This document shows, one piece after another, positions 1 to 6,708 of a stretch of DNA of 17,401 nt (the first letter of the stretch is position 1; each line of letters begins with the position of its first letter). A program made the translations under genes and the position numbers. The notes under the pieces were generated by a model. The model was given only the letters and a program-made list of their open reading frames with translations, did not search any database and had not been told where the DNA came from. Source of the DNA: CAZBGR01 sp964491535 (lineage in GTDB: Bacteria; Bacillota_I; Bacilli_A; RF39; UBA660); NCBI GenBank assembly GCA_964491535.1, contig CAZBGR010000016.1, positions 1 to 17,401 of the forward strand, given 5' to 3'.

Positions 1-55
1 AAATTTTCCCGCTTATAATCAACTTTTTTTGGGACATTTTCCTAAGTTATTGACA
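1..55. mobile_element. Possible end of an insertion sequence (IS21-like terminus)
   Basis: Read on the minus strand from 55 downwards, the sequence starts TGTCAATAACTTAGG and goes on with AAAATGTCCC and, further in, GGGAAAATTT. The TG...CA end and the repeated GGGA/TGTCCC-with-A-tract blocks resemble the multiple terminal repeats of IS21-family elements as I remember them. No transposase is inside the window, so the element would lie to the left. This is a weak, memory-based call; the stretch could equally be ordinary intergenic DNA downstream of trxA. I see no clear terminator in 1-81. Confidence 0.25.
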
Positions 56-81
56 CTATTTAAAGTCTTCTTTAAGTTAGT

Positions 82-393
82 TTAATTAATACTATTTACC
101 CATTCAATTAACATCTCTAAAGTTTGAAAACCCATTCTTTGATCAATCATTTGCCCATCTTTATATAATAATAAAGTAGGGACTGACATTACTTTAAATG
201 ATTGGGCTAATTGATAATTATCATCTATATTTACCTTAATAATTTTTAAATCAGGTAATGATTTAGGTAATTGTTCTAAAATAGGACTTAACATTTTACA
301 AGGTCCACACCATTCAGCGGAAAAATCAACTAATACTTTCCCCTCCTTAATCATTTTCTGATAATCATTAACGGTTCCTGAAAACATATTCAT
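82..393 (-). CDS. trxA: Thioredoxin
   Basis: A cytoplasmic thiol-disulfide oxidoreductase that reduces protein disulfides and is itself recharged by thioredoxin reductase. The 103-residue protein has the full-length single thioredoxin fold. The active site is WCGPC (Cys29 and Cys32), preceded by VDFSAEW, and the cis-proline motif SVPT is at about 70-73. Start is ATG at 391-393. Its Shine-Dalgarno GGAG overlaps the TAG stop of the upstream cvpA, so the two are probably cotranscribed and translationally coupled. In Bacillus the zapA-cvpA-polX-mutS2 stretch lies near trxA, and here only cvpA and trxA remain side by side. No signal peptide is present. The identification is secure from the motif; the pairing with cvpA is an observation and its meaning is inference. 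Confidence 0.97.
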   Translation of the reverse strand: MNMFSGTVNDYQKMIKEGKVLVDFSAEWCGPCKMLSPILEQLPKSLPDLKIIKVNIDDNYQLAQSFKVMSVPTLLLYKDGQMIDQRMGFQTLEMLIEWVNSIN

Positions 394-402
394 TATAATC
401 TC

Positions 403-1113
403 CTATCTATATTTATTTAAAATAGTTTCGATTCCTAAAATAGTCAACTTTCCTTGATTAATTAAGTTATCGATTCCCTTTACTGTTACCATTTTATGTT
501 TTAACATAACATCTAATACTCTTCTGTTTAATTCATTGCTATCTACATCATCTTTAAACTCTTCTTTTAAATCATAAATTTCATTAACTACTCCTACTGT
601 ATTTTTAACATATTTAAAAACAATTGGTGTCTTATTTAACATTTTATCTTTAAAATGTGATTGATTAATTAATTCAATATTAAAAAAAGGCAAGTTTAAA
701 ATAAATAAAACCACTAAAATCCAAACATAAGCTTCTATTAAACCTACTAACGCACCTAATATTTTAGAAGGAATCCCTAAAAAGATAGTAAAATTTAATA
801 AACTTTCTAACAGACCAGCTAATTTAATTAATATTCTAAAAATAATCATTAACAGAGCCCCTACTATTAAGAAAGCTATTAATTCATAAACTAAAATATT
901 TAATGATGATACCCCAGCAAAAATACCTTCAAAATTAAAAAAGGGTAATCGCTTATATAAAAAAATAGATACTGGGTTTTTTAAAGTAAAAGCTAATATA
1001 ATAACTAATACTATCCCAACTGCACTGAGGGTTTGTTTAAAAAAACCCCGTCTAAAACCAGTAACCGCCCCTAATCCTAGTAACAAGATAATAATAACAT
1101 CAACCAGCGGCAA
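403..1113 (-). CDS. cvpA: CvpA family membrane protein
   Basis: A 236-residue inner-membrane protein of the CvpA (colicin V production) family. The N-terminal two thirds holds about four hydrophobic segments (roughly 3-45, 60-95, 105-120 and 125-145). The Gly-rich, basic stretch GAVTGFRRGFFKQ near residues 16-28 is typical of the family. The C-terminal third is charged and probably cytoplasmic. The start is TTG at 1111-1113, preceded by AAGGAAGTGAT at proper spacing; the nearby ATG triplet at 1098-1100 is out of frame. It is the first gene of a two-gene unit with trxA and diverges from rnhC, the partner it also has in Bacillus (rnhC-zapA-cvpA). The exact role of CvpA in Firmicutes is not established, so I give none. 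Confidence 0.85.
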   Translation of the reverse strand: MPLVDVIIILLLGLGAVTGFRRGFFKQTLSAVGIVLVIILAFTLKNPVSIFLYKRLPFFNFEGIFAGVSSLNILVYELIAFLIVGALLMIIFRILIKLAGLLESLLNFTIFLGIPSKILGALVGLIEAYVWILVVLFILNLPFFNIELINQSHFKDKMLNKTPIVFKYVKNTVGVVNEIYDLKEEFKDDVDSNELNRRVLDVMLKHKMVTVKGIDNLINQGKLTILGIETILNKYR

Positions 1114-1136
1114 AATATCACTTCCTTTTCTTTGTT

Positions 1137-1142
1137 ATTATA
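1137..1142 (-). promoter_or_regulatory. -10 element of the cvpA-trxA promoter
   Basis: On the minus strand this reads TATAAT, a perfect -10 hexamer. A predicted start of transcription near 1131 leaves a leader of about 17 bases that contains the cvpA Shine-Dalgarno. No good -35 is visible (TTTCCT at the right distance). It lies back to back with the rnhC -10. Confidence 0.45.
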
Positions 1143-1173
1143 TTACATATTTTAGCAAAAGGAAAGTATTTTA

Positions 1174-1182
1174 TGTTAAAAT
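1174..1182 (+). promoter_or_regulatory. Extended -10 promoter of rnhC
   Basis: TGTTAAAAT is an extended -10 (TGN plus TAAAAT) with no clear -35. Transcription should start near 1189, at the AAGGAAGTGAT Shine-Dalgarno. That places the upstream in-frame ATG at 1183 outside the transcript and supports the TTG start at 1204. The same TATGTTAAAATAT block precedes the HIT gene. Confidence 0.55.
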
Positions 1183-1203
1183 ATGATTAAGGAAGTGATA
1201 CTT

Positions 1204-2157
1204 TTGGCAAAATCAAAAACGATAGTTTATCAATTAAGTGATAATACTCAAGCTGAAATGATTGATTATTTTAAAGATAAAAAAAGAGCTAAAACACCAC
1301 CCTATGCTGTTTTTCAAGCTGATGAAAGTGATACTGTAGTAACCTTATATCAATCTGGAAAAGTAGTTTTTCAGGGGATAAGTGCTGATATTGATGCTAC
1401 CATGTGGAAAGAAAAAGAAGCTTATCTTAATAAAGGTAAAACAATAATGACTTTAACTAAGCAACAGCAAAAAAAGAAATCTTTGACAAACTATGATAAG
1501 CAATTAGATTATTATTTTATTAATTCCATTGGATCAGATGAAGTTGGCACAGGAGATTATTTTGGACCACTTATCGTTACAGCTACTTATGTTAATAAAA
1601 AAGATATCCCTTTTTTAGAAAAACTAGGCGTAACTGATTCTAAAAAAATAACGGATGATAAAATTAAAGAAATAGCCCCTAAATTAATTAAGAAAATTCC
1701 CCATGCTATTATTATCTTAAATAATAAAGATTATAATAAACATTATAGTCAACAAACTAATATGAATAAAATCAAAGCCGTCCTTCATAATAAAGCGATT
1801 GGGTTATTATTAAAAAAAGATCACTTTAAATATGATCTTATTATTATTGATCAATTTGTTAATAAAACTAAATATTATCAATATTTAGAAAATACCCCTT
1901 ATATTGTAAAAAACCTTACCTTTGTAATAAAAGCTGAAAGTAAATGTTTAAGTGTCGCTTGTGCATCTATTATTAGTCGCTTTTTATTTTTAAAAGAAAT
2001 GAAAAAACTTGATCAACAATTAGCCATTACTTTACCAAAAGGAGCGGGTCCTAAAGTTGATCAAGTAGCTAAAGAAATAATAGCTAAACATGGGCAAGCT
2101 ATTTTAAAGAAAATAGCTAAAGTAAATTTTAAAAATACCACAAGAATTATTAAATAA
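1204..2157 (+). CDS. rnhC: Ribonuclease HIII
   Basis: Removes RNA from RNA-DNA hybrids in the cytoplasm, for example R-loops and primer remnants. It is a 317-residue type 2 RNase H with the extra N-terminal substrate-binding domain (about 1-90) that marks RNase HIII, followed by the nuclease domain. The four acidic residues are visible: SDEVGTGDYFGP gives Asp112 and Glu113, TDSKK gives Asp145, and IIDQF gives Asp216. An ATG at 1183 is in frame but sits at the predicted promoter, seven codons upstream. The TTG at 1204 follows AAGGAAGTGAT at normal spacing and gives MAKSK, so I chose it. It diverges from cvpA and converges with the rhomboid gene across only 11 bases, where I see no convincing terminator. 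Confidence 0.95.
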   Translation: MAKSKTIVYQLSDNTQAEMIDYFKDKKRAKTPPYAVFQADESDTVVTLYQSGKVVFQGISADIDATMWKEKEAYLNKGKTIMTLTKQQQKKKSLTNYDKQLDYYFINSIGSDEVGTGDYFGPLIVTATYVNKKDIPFLEKLGVTDSKKITDDKIKEIAPKLIKKIPHAIIILNNKDYNKHYSQQTNMNKIKAVLHNKAIGLLLKKDHFKYDLIIIDQFVNKTKYYQYLENTPYIVKNLTFVIKAESKCLSVACASIISRFLFLKEMKKLDQQLAITLPKGAGPKVDQVAKEIIAKHGQAILKKIAKVNFKNTTRIIK

Positions 2158-2168
2158 CCTATAATTTA

Positions 2169-3323
2169 TCAAACCACATGAATAAAAGCTAAATAAATTA
2201 AAAATAACAACATTAAAACTACTCCAATAATACCATTTATTTGTTCATTTTTACTACTTTTATATTTAACCCCAACAGCAATCGCCATCATAAACCCACC
2301 TACTAAACCACCAATATGAGCTGCTTGATCAATATGTTGAAAAGTAAACCCAATAAATAAATTTAATAAAATAATAGGAATGATTTGCCTATTTAGAGCA
2401 TTCCCAAGATAAATACGATAATGATACCCAAAATATAATAAAGAACCTAATAAGCCAAAAATAGCTCCACTCGCACCTGCTGAAATAGTATTTGTTGAAA
2501 AGGTAATCGATAATAAAGAACCACTAAGAGCACTAAATAAGTAAATAAGTAAGAACTTAAAACGACCATAAAAACTCTCTAATTGAGACCCAACAATATA
2601 TAAAGCATACATATTAAATAATAAATGTAATAACCCAATATGAATAAAAACAGGAGTTATTAAGCGATAATATTGCCCTTCTCTTACTAATTCACCAACT
2701 AAAGCTCCAAAATTTATTAAAGTTAAATTATCATAACTTCCATTACCAACAAAATACATGGCCATAAAAACTAAAACACTCATAGCTATTAAGAAATAAG
2801 TTAGATAAGGTGTCTTTGATTTAAAGACTTCTTCATTACGCAAAGCATCCTTTTCACTCTTTTTATTAATATCAGAGGTTATTTTAGTAAACAATTGAAA
2901 ACCACTTTCTACAAATTTTAACTTTTTAATCATCGTTGGAAAAGCTTCTTTAATAACTTCAACTTTACCTAAATCTTTTTCATGACGAAGATTAATACAA
3001 TTAATATTATCAATTGATTCTAAATTAACATTATCACCTAAATCAAGAAAAATAGATAAAACGTTCAAATTAAAACTTAAAGTTTTAATTTTTAATTTAC
3101 CAATAATAGTTTTAATTTTAAAAATATCAAATTCAAATTGTTCATTATTATGAATATAACCCGTCATAATTCTAATTATTTTATAGGGAGCTTCTAAATT
3201 TTCAAGCCATATTTCATTTTGACTACCATAAATAATAACCGGATTATAATTTTCAACCGTAATAAAATAATGCAATAATTTCATTACAAATTCATCTTTA
3301 TGTCTAATAATAAGTTCGTTCAT
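2169..3323 (-). CDS. Rhomboid family intramembrane serine protease with an N-terminal soluble domain
   Basis: Cleaves membrane proteins within or near the bilayer. The 384-residue protein has an N-terminal soluble part (about 1-165) and then six to seven membrane helices. The catalytic serine is in GASGAIFG (Ser285) and the catalytic histidine in AAHIGG (His336). The upstream HLLFNMYAL motif supplies the His and Asn that shape the oxyanion site. The N-terminal part has no family I can name; Bacillus GluP/YqgP also has an N-terminal cytoplasmic domain, but that protein carries C-terminal TPRs that are absent here. A GTG nine bases upstream is part of the Shine-Dalgarno AAGGTGAT, so the true start is ATG at 3321-3323. 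The stop is TGA followed directly by an in-frame TAA. It has its own promoter. Confidence 0.93.
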   Translation of the reverse strand: MNELIIRHKDEFVMKLLHYFITVENYNPVIIYGSQNEIWLENLEAPYKIIRIMTGYIHNNEQFEFDIFKIKTIIGKLKIKTLSFNLNVLSIFLDLGDNVNLESIDNINCINLRHEKDLGKVEVIKEAFPTMIKKLKFVESGFQLFTKITSDINKKSEKDALRNEEVFKSKTPYLTYFLIAMSVLVFMAMYFVGNGSYDNLTLINFGALVGELVREGQYYRLITPVFIHIGLLHLLFNMYALYIVGSQLESFYGRFKFLLIYLFSALSGSLLSITFSTNTISAGASGAIFGLLGSLLYFGYHYRIYLGNALNRQIIPIILLNLFIGFTFQHIDQAAHIGGLVGGFMMAIAVGVKYKSSKNEQINGIIGVVLMLLFLIYLAFIHVV

Positions 3324-3342
3324 CTTTATCACCTTCTCATAT

Positions 3343-3351
3343 ATTATATCA
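3343..3351 (-). promoter_or_regulatory. Extended -10 promoter of the rhomboid gene
   Basis: On the minus strand this reads TGATATAAT, a perfect extended -10. The -35 (TTATTA) is poor. A start near 3336 gives a leader of about 15 bases made up mostly of the Shine-Dalgarno AGAAGGTGAT. Confidence 0.6.
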
Positions 3352-3370
3352 CTTTTTATCCCCTTTAATA

Positions 3371-3392
3371 AAAAAATAAGTACTCTTTATTT
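3371..3392 (-). terminator. Weak AT-rich terminator after rluD
   Basis: On the minus strand AAATAA and TTATTT pair around a seven-base loop, overlapping the rluD stop codon, and the stem is followed by more T residues. The stem is only 6 bp and all A/T, so this is a tentative call. Confidence 0.35.
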
Positions 3393-4283
3393 ATTAAAAG
3401 ACTCCATCAAGACTTTAAACTCATCTGGCCAAGGAGCTTTAAAGGTCATTATTTCTTTAGTTTGAGGATGAATAAAAGTAAGCTTTTCAGCATGTAGTAA
3501 TTGCCCATATTGATTAATAACAGCCTTATCACTATAAAGAGGATCATTAACTATCGGATGTTTAATATATTGAAGATGAACCCTTATTTGATGAGTCCTC
3601 CCTGTTTCTAATTCACATTCAATTAAAGTAGCCTTCTTAAAACTTTTTAATACCTTAAAATGAGTAATAGCTTCTTTACTTTTAACATCCGTAACCATCA
3701 TCTTTTTATAATTAGTTAAACATCGTCCAATTGGAGCTTTAATCGTTCCTCTTTGATGATGAATATTACCATGGACTAAAGCTAAATAAATTCTTTTTAA
3801 CTGCTTAGTTTTTAATTGTTTAGCTAAAGCTAAATGAGTATTATTATCTTTCGCCACTACCAATAAACCACTAGTATCCTTATCTAAACGGTGGATAATT
3901 CCTGGTCTAACATTACCCTTTAAATCACTTAATTTTTGACAATGATATAATAAAGCATTCGCTAAAGTATCTTGATGATGAGCTAAAGAAGGATGTACTA
4001 CCATCCCACTTGGTTTATTAACAACTAATAAATAATCATCTTCATAACAAATATCTAATTTTAATTTTTTAGGTTTAACTTTTAAATCATTAACTAATTT
4101 AGGAATAACTTTAATTACATCATTAACTTCAACTAGATAATTACTTTTTATCCTTTTATCATTTACCCAAACTTGACCTTGATTAATTAATTGTTGAACT
4201 TTATTTCTACTCCATTTAAGTTTTTCAGTTAAATATTTATCAATTCTAATCTTTTTTAATTCTGAAACCGTAAACAAATTCAT
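3387..4283 (-). CDS. rluD: RluA/RluD family 23S rRNA pseudouridine synthase
   Basis: Converts selected uridines in large-subunit rRNA to pseudouridine. The 298-residue protein has an N-terminal S4 RNA-binding domain (about 13-60, IRIDKYLTEKLKWSRNKVQQ region) and then the RluA catalytic domain. The active-site motif HRLDKDTSG at 131-139 contains the catalytic Asp134, and RTHQIRVH further on is also diagnostic. Length is normal. The ATG overlaps the lspA stop as ATGA, so translation is coupled. The same lspA-rluD order is common in Firmicutes. The precise uridine cannot be read from sequence; paralogues RluB, RluC and the YlyB type differ mainly in specificity, so the family is certain and the symbol is the best fit. 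Confidence 0.92.
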   Translation of the reverse strand: MNLFTVSELKKIRIDKYLTEKLKWSRNKVQQLINQGQVWVNDKRIKSNYLVEVNDVIKVIPKLVNDLKVKPKKLKLDICYEDDYLLVVNKPSGMVVHPSLAHHQDTLANALLYHCQKLSDLKGNVRPGIIHRLDKDTSGLLVVAKDNNTHLALAKQLKTKQLKRIYLALVHGNIHHQRGTIKAPIGRCLTNYKKMMVTDVKSKEAITHFKVLKSFKKATLIECELETGRTHQIRVHLQYIKHPIVNDPLYSDKAVINQYGQLLHAEKLTFIHPQTKEIMTFKAPWPDEFKVLMESFNK

Positions 4284-4735
4284 TTTTTATTACCTTTTAA
4301 TAAAGTCCAAATAATAATAACCACCCCTATAACTATAAAACTATCAGCTAAATTAAAAATAGGATAATGATAACTTCCAATTAAAATATCAATATAATCT
4401 ATAATATAACCATGAATAAATCGATCAATTAAATTACCAATAATCCCTCCTAAAATTGAAGCATAAGCAAAAGCCTCTATTTTAGTAATATTTACATCCA
4501 AAAGAAAATATCTAATAATAGTATAGATTGCTAATAATGATAAAATGATAAAAAACCATTGACTAACATATAAGATATTCCAAGCTGAACCTTCATTTTG
4601 AACATAGGAAAGATAAAAAAGATTATTAATTATTGTCAAACTTTCATTAACTTTTAAATTATTAATAATTAATAATTTTATTACTTGATCAATTAAAACA
4701 ATAACAGTACTACCTAAAAAGATTTTCTTTTTCAA
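4280..4735 (-). CDS. lspA: Lipoprotein signal peptidase (signal peptidase II)
   Basis: An integral membrane aspartyl protease that cleaves the signal peptide of prolipoproteins after the lipobox cysteine is lipidated. The 151-residue protein has four membrane helices and the family motifs GNLIDR, IIDYID and FNLADS; the last two contain the catalytic aspartates. An open frame continues four codons further up to a TTG at 4745, but that region contains the Shine-Dalgarno GGTGAT, and the promoter -10 is just before it. I therefore start at TTG 4733-4735, giving MKKKIFLG. The TGA stop overlaps the rluD start by 4 bases, which shows that TGA is read as stop. Its likely substrate in this window is the PrsA-like lipoprotein. 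Confidence 0.95.
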   Translation of the reverse strand: MKKKIFLGSTVIVLIDQVIKLLIINNLKVNESLTIINNLFYLSYVQNEGSAWNILYVSQWFFIILSLLAIYTIIRYFLLDVNITKIEAFAYASILGGIIGNLIDRFIHGYIIDYIDILIGSYHYPIFNLADSFIVIGVVIIIWTLLKGNKK

Positions 4736-4751
4736 ATTTATCACCAATCAT

Positions 4752-4780
4752 ATTATAGCAGATATTGTTTTTCATTTAAA
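4752..4780 (-). promoter_or_regulatory. Promoter of lspA-rluD
   Basis: On the minus strand TTTAAA (4775-4780), a 17-base spacer and a perfect TATAAT (4752-4757). The predicted transcript begins near 4745, leaving a very short leader before the TTG start. Confidence 0.55.
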
Positions 4781-4802
4781 GAACCATTAACTAAAAACTA
4801 AC

Positions 4803-5084
4803 TTATTTTTTTTGATATTCTTGAGGAGCTTTAATAGTTGATATTTCTGGTTCTGGTAAACGGTCAACTACTGAAACTAATAAATTTTCAATAGAAGTTA
4901 ATAAGGAAATAATTTCTCCCTTTTCACTATCAGTTTTAATCTCGGTTGATATTTCATTATAAAGATTAAATAACTTATCAACTGAATTAATAAAATGAGT
5001 TAACCTTCCATTTCCTAATATCCTTATTAAATCATTTATGGCTGTTCTTAAACGCCCTATATCAGTTGAACTTGGTGTTGGCAT
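4803..5084 (-). CDS. Hypothetical 93-residue protein, strongly promoted
   Basis: I do not recognise this protein. It is 93 residues, without a signal peptide, membrane segment or cysteine. After a polar start (MPTPSSTD), about residues 8-75 look helical with regularly spaced hydrophobic positions (IGRLRTAINDLIRIL, FINSVDKLFNLYNEI, LLTSIENLLVSVVDRL). A Pro-rich, charged tail (LPEPEIS...PQEYQKK) follows. The start ATG has a strong Shine-Dalgarno, AAAGGAGG. Upstream is a promoter with both hexamers matching consensus exactly, so expression is probably high. The gene is monocistronic, diverges from the HIT gene and precedes lspA. Its helical nature suggests a small oligomeric or partner-binding protein, but that is inference. 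The reading frame itself is well supported by promoter, ribosome site and length. Confidence 0.8.
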   Translation of the reverse strand: MPTPSSTDIGRLRTAINDLIRILGNGRLTHFINSVDKLFNLYNEISTEIKTDSEKGEIISLLTSIENLLVSVVDRLPEPEISTIKAPQEYQKK

Positions 5085-5110
5085 GATATTCCTCCTTTTT
5101 AAGTGTTTAT

Positions 5111-5138
5111 ATTATAGTGATATTATTAAACTTGTCAA
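5111..5138 (-). promoter_or_regulatory. Perfect consensus promoter of the 93-residue orphan
   Basis: On the minus strand TTGACA (5133-5138), a 16-base spacer and TATAAT (5111-5116). Both hexamers match the housekeeping sigma consensus exactly, the best match in the window. The leader is about 20 bases and carries AAAGGAGG. Confidence 0.85.
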
Positions 5139-5163
5139 GTTATTTTTTTATCCCCATAAATAT

Positions 5164-5193
5164 TTGAATCAAGCTAATAATCTATGTTAAAAT
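5164..5193 (+). promoter_or_regulatory. Promoter of the HIT gene
   Basis: TTGAAT (5164-5169), an 18-base spacer and extended -10 TGTTAAAAT (5185-5193). Predicted transcription starts just before the AAGGAGGT Shine-Dalgarno. It is back to back with the promoter of the 93-residue gene, so the 130-base gap 5085-5214 is a divergent control region. Confidence 0.75.
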
Positions 5194-5214
5194 ATCTTTA
5201 AAGGAGGTCCAAAG

Positions 5215-5577
5215 ATGAATTGTTTATTTTGCAAAATTATTAATAAAGAAATAAATTCAGCAATTATCCATGAAGATGATAAAATTTTAGTTTTTTTAGA
5301 TATTAATCCTAAAGCTAATGGTCATATGTTAATAATTCCTAAAAAACACTATTTAGATATTGCTGATATTAATATTAATATATTAAATCATATTAATAAA
5401 ACAAGTAAAGAGATGCATCAATTATTAATTAATAAATTAAAAATTGATGGTTTAACCATCATTCAAAATAATGGTAGTGCTCAAGAAGTTAAACATTATC
5501 ATCTACATTTAATTCCTAAATATAATAAAGCAATCCCTTTAACAGTAGATGAAGTTTATCAAATATTAACAACTTAA
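5215..5577 (+). CDS. HIT family nucleotide-binding hydrolase
   Basis: A histidine-triad protein of the HINT branch. Enzymes of this family hydrolyse nucleoside phosphoramidates or adenylated molecules. The 120-residue protein carries the triad HYHLHLIP (His94, His96, His98, the middle one being the nucleophile) and the upstream NNGSAQEVKH phosphate-binding stretch. An N-terminal CLFC pair (Cys3, Cys6) is half of the zinc site seen in many HINT proteins. Start ATG follows AAAGGAGGTCC. In Bacillus the hit gene lies in the same neighbourhood as prsA, and here the PrsA-like gene is next downstream on the same strand. The natural substrate cannot be told from sequence. Confidence 0.93.
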   Translation: MNCLFCKIINKEINSAIIHEDDKILVFLDINPKANGHMLIIPKKHYLDIADININILNHINKTSKEMHQLLINKLKIDGLTIIQNNGSAQEVKHYHLHLIPKYNKAIPLTVDEVYQILTT

Positions 5578-5616
5578 TTATCCTAATGATTTTAATTTTA
5601 TAGCTAATTTATAACT

Positions 5617-5634
5617 AAAAACAATTGTTTTTTT
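5617..5634. repeat. AT-rich perfect palindrome over the prsA -35
   Basis: AAAAACAATTGTTTTT (5617-5632) is a perfect 16-base palindrome followed by two more T. It lies after the HIT stop and overlaps the -35 of the next gene. It could be a weak terminator for the HIT gene or an operator for the PrsA-like gene; its low complexity makes chance possible. Confidence 0.4.
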
Positions 5635-5653
5635 AACCTTTTTTTGATATGAT
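5625..5653 (+). promoter_or_regulatory. Promoter of the PrsA-like lipoprotein gene
   Basis: TTGTTT (5625-5630), a 17-base spacer and TATGAT (5648-5653), extended by an upstream TG (TGATATGAT). The leader is about 18 bases with AGGAGG. Confidence 0.7.
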
Positions 5654-5677
5654 AACTGATAGGAGGCATAAAAAGAA

Positions 5678-6652
5678 ATGAATTACAAAGTATTGTTACT
5701 TATTAATTTAGGTTTAATTTTGTTATTAATTACTGGCTGTGGTAAAGTACCTAAATTAGAAAATGGTCAAGAATTAGTGGTATCAATGAATAACATTGAA
5801 ATAACCATTGATGATTTATATCAAGAAATGAAAGAACGTTATGGAAGAGATATCTTAATTGAGATGATAGATCAATTAATGTTAAATCAAGAATATAAAA
5901 ATAATGAAGAATTGAAAAAGGAAATAGAAGCTCAAATTGATTATATTAAACTTCAAACTCAAGATAACTTTTTAGAAGTAATTAAAACTCAAGGAGGTTT
6001 TAATAACGAAGATGAATTAAAAGCTTATCTTGAAATAAACTTAAAAAGAAAAATGGCGATTGATGATTATGTAAGAACGCTTATTAAAGATAAAGAAATT
6101 AATAATTATTACGAAGAAGAAACCGTCGGTGATATTAAAGCTAGTCACATTTTAATAAAACCCAAAGCTACTGATGATATGCCTAGTGAAGGAAAAGAAG
6201 CAAAAGAAAAAGAAGCTTTAGAATTAGCTAATGATTTGATTAAACAATTAAATGAAGGAGCTAAATTTAAAGACTTAGCGAAAAAATATTCAGATGATGA
6301 AGGTAACAAGGATGATGGTGGTAATTTAGATTGGTTTAATAAAGGAAAAATGGCTCAAGCTTTTGAGGAAGCAGCTTACAATCTAGCATTAAATACTTAT
6401 ACAAAAACGCCAATTAAAACTGAATTTGGATACCATATTATTTTAAAAACCGATGAAAGAGAAAAACCCAAATTAAAAGCTGTTAAAGAAAATATTATAA
6501 TTACTTTAATTAATCAAAAAATTGAACAAGATCCTAATCTAAATCATATTGCTTTAGAAAAATTAAGAAATAAATATCAATTAAAAATTCATGATTCTCT
6601 TTTAAATAAACAATATAATAATTATTTAAAACTACTTAAAGGTTTAAATTAA
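5678..6652 (+). CDS. prsA: PrsA-like peptidyl-prolyl isomerase lipoprotein (PpiC/parvulin type)
   Basis: An extracellular, membrane-anchored foldase that helps secreted proteins fold after export. The 324-residue protein begins with a lipoprotein signal peptide, and the lipobox ITGC puts the lipidated cysteine at residue 21. Residues about 35-140 form a SurA/PrsA-type helical N-domain. A parvulin domain follows (about 152-260: SHILIKP, FKDLAKKYSDDEG, GGNLDWF, EFGYHII). A helical C-terminal part (about 265-324) completes the usual PrsA layout. Start ATG follows AGGAGG. It would be processed by the LspA encoded about 1 kb upstream. Transcription ends at a strong shared terminator facing recX. 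Function is assigned by family; its clients are unknown. Confidence 0.92.
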   Translation: MNYKVLLLINLGLILLLITGCGKVPKLENGQELVVSMNNIEITIDDLYQEMKERYGRDILIEMIDQLMLNQEYKNNEELKKEIEAQIDYIKLQTQDNFLEVIKTQGGFNNEDELKAYLEINLKRKMAIDDYVRTLIKDKEINNYYEEETVGDIKASHILIKPKATDDMPSEGKEAKEKEALELANDLIKQLNEGAKFKDLAKKYSDDEGNKDDGGNLDWFNKGKMAQAFEEAAYNLALNTYTKTPIKTEFGYHIILKTDEREKPKLKAVKENIIITLINQKIEQDPNLNHIALEKLRNKYQLKIHDSLLNKQYNNYLKLLKGLN

Positions 6653-6661
6653 AAAGAAACT

Positions 6662-6708
6662 AAAAAATAGGGAAAACAAATTATTACTAACCTTCTTCCC
6701 TATTTTTT
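6662..6708. terminator. Bidirectional terminator between the PrsA-like gene and recX
   Basis: AAAAAATAGGGAA (6662-6674) pairs perfectly with TTCCCTATTTTTT (6696-6708), a 13-bp stem with a 21-base loop. It ends in T-runs on both strands and serves both convergent genes. The right arm and part of the loop lie inside recX: its last codons and its TAG stop are part of the structure. Confidence 0.82.

Noticed and set aside
62..79. Hairpin TTAAAG/CTTTAA after trxA as its terminator
   Set aside because: The stem is 6 bp, almost all A/T, and is not followed by a T-run on the minus strand.
2..85. Plus-strand open frame of 27 codons at the left edge
   Set aside because: It overlaps the end of trxA, has a low-complexity composition (mostly Leu, Phe, Lys), and is better explained as intergenic or insertion-sequence end DNA.
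1183..1203. ATG at 1183 as the start of rnhC
   Set aside because: It lies on the promoter -10 side of the predicted transcript start and ahead of the Shine-Dalgarno; the TTG at 1204 has correct spacing.
2166..2171. TGA followed by TAA at the end of the rhomboid gene as evidence for TGA read as Trp
   Set aside because: Other genes end in TGA without a nearby backup stop, and the lspA TGA overlaps the next start codon, so TGA is a true stop.
2150..2175. Terminator between convergent rnhC and the rhomboid gene
   Set aside because: Only a 6-bp all-A/T pairing (AATTAT/ATAATT) with a 10-base loop and no T-run can be drawn; this is not better than chance in such DNA.
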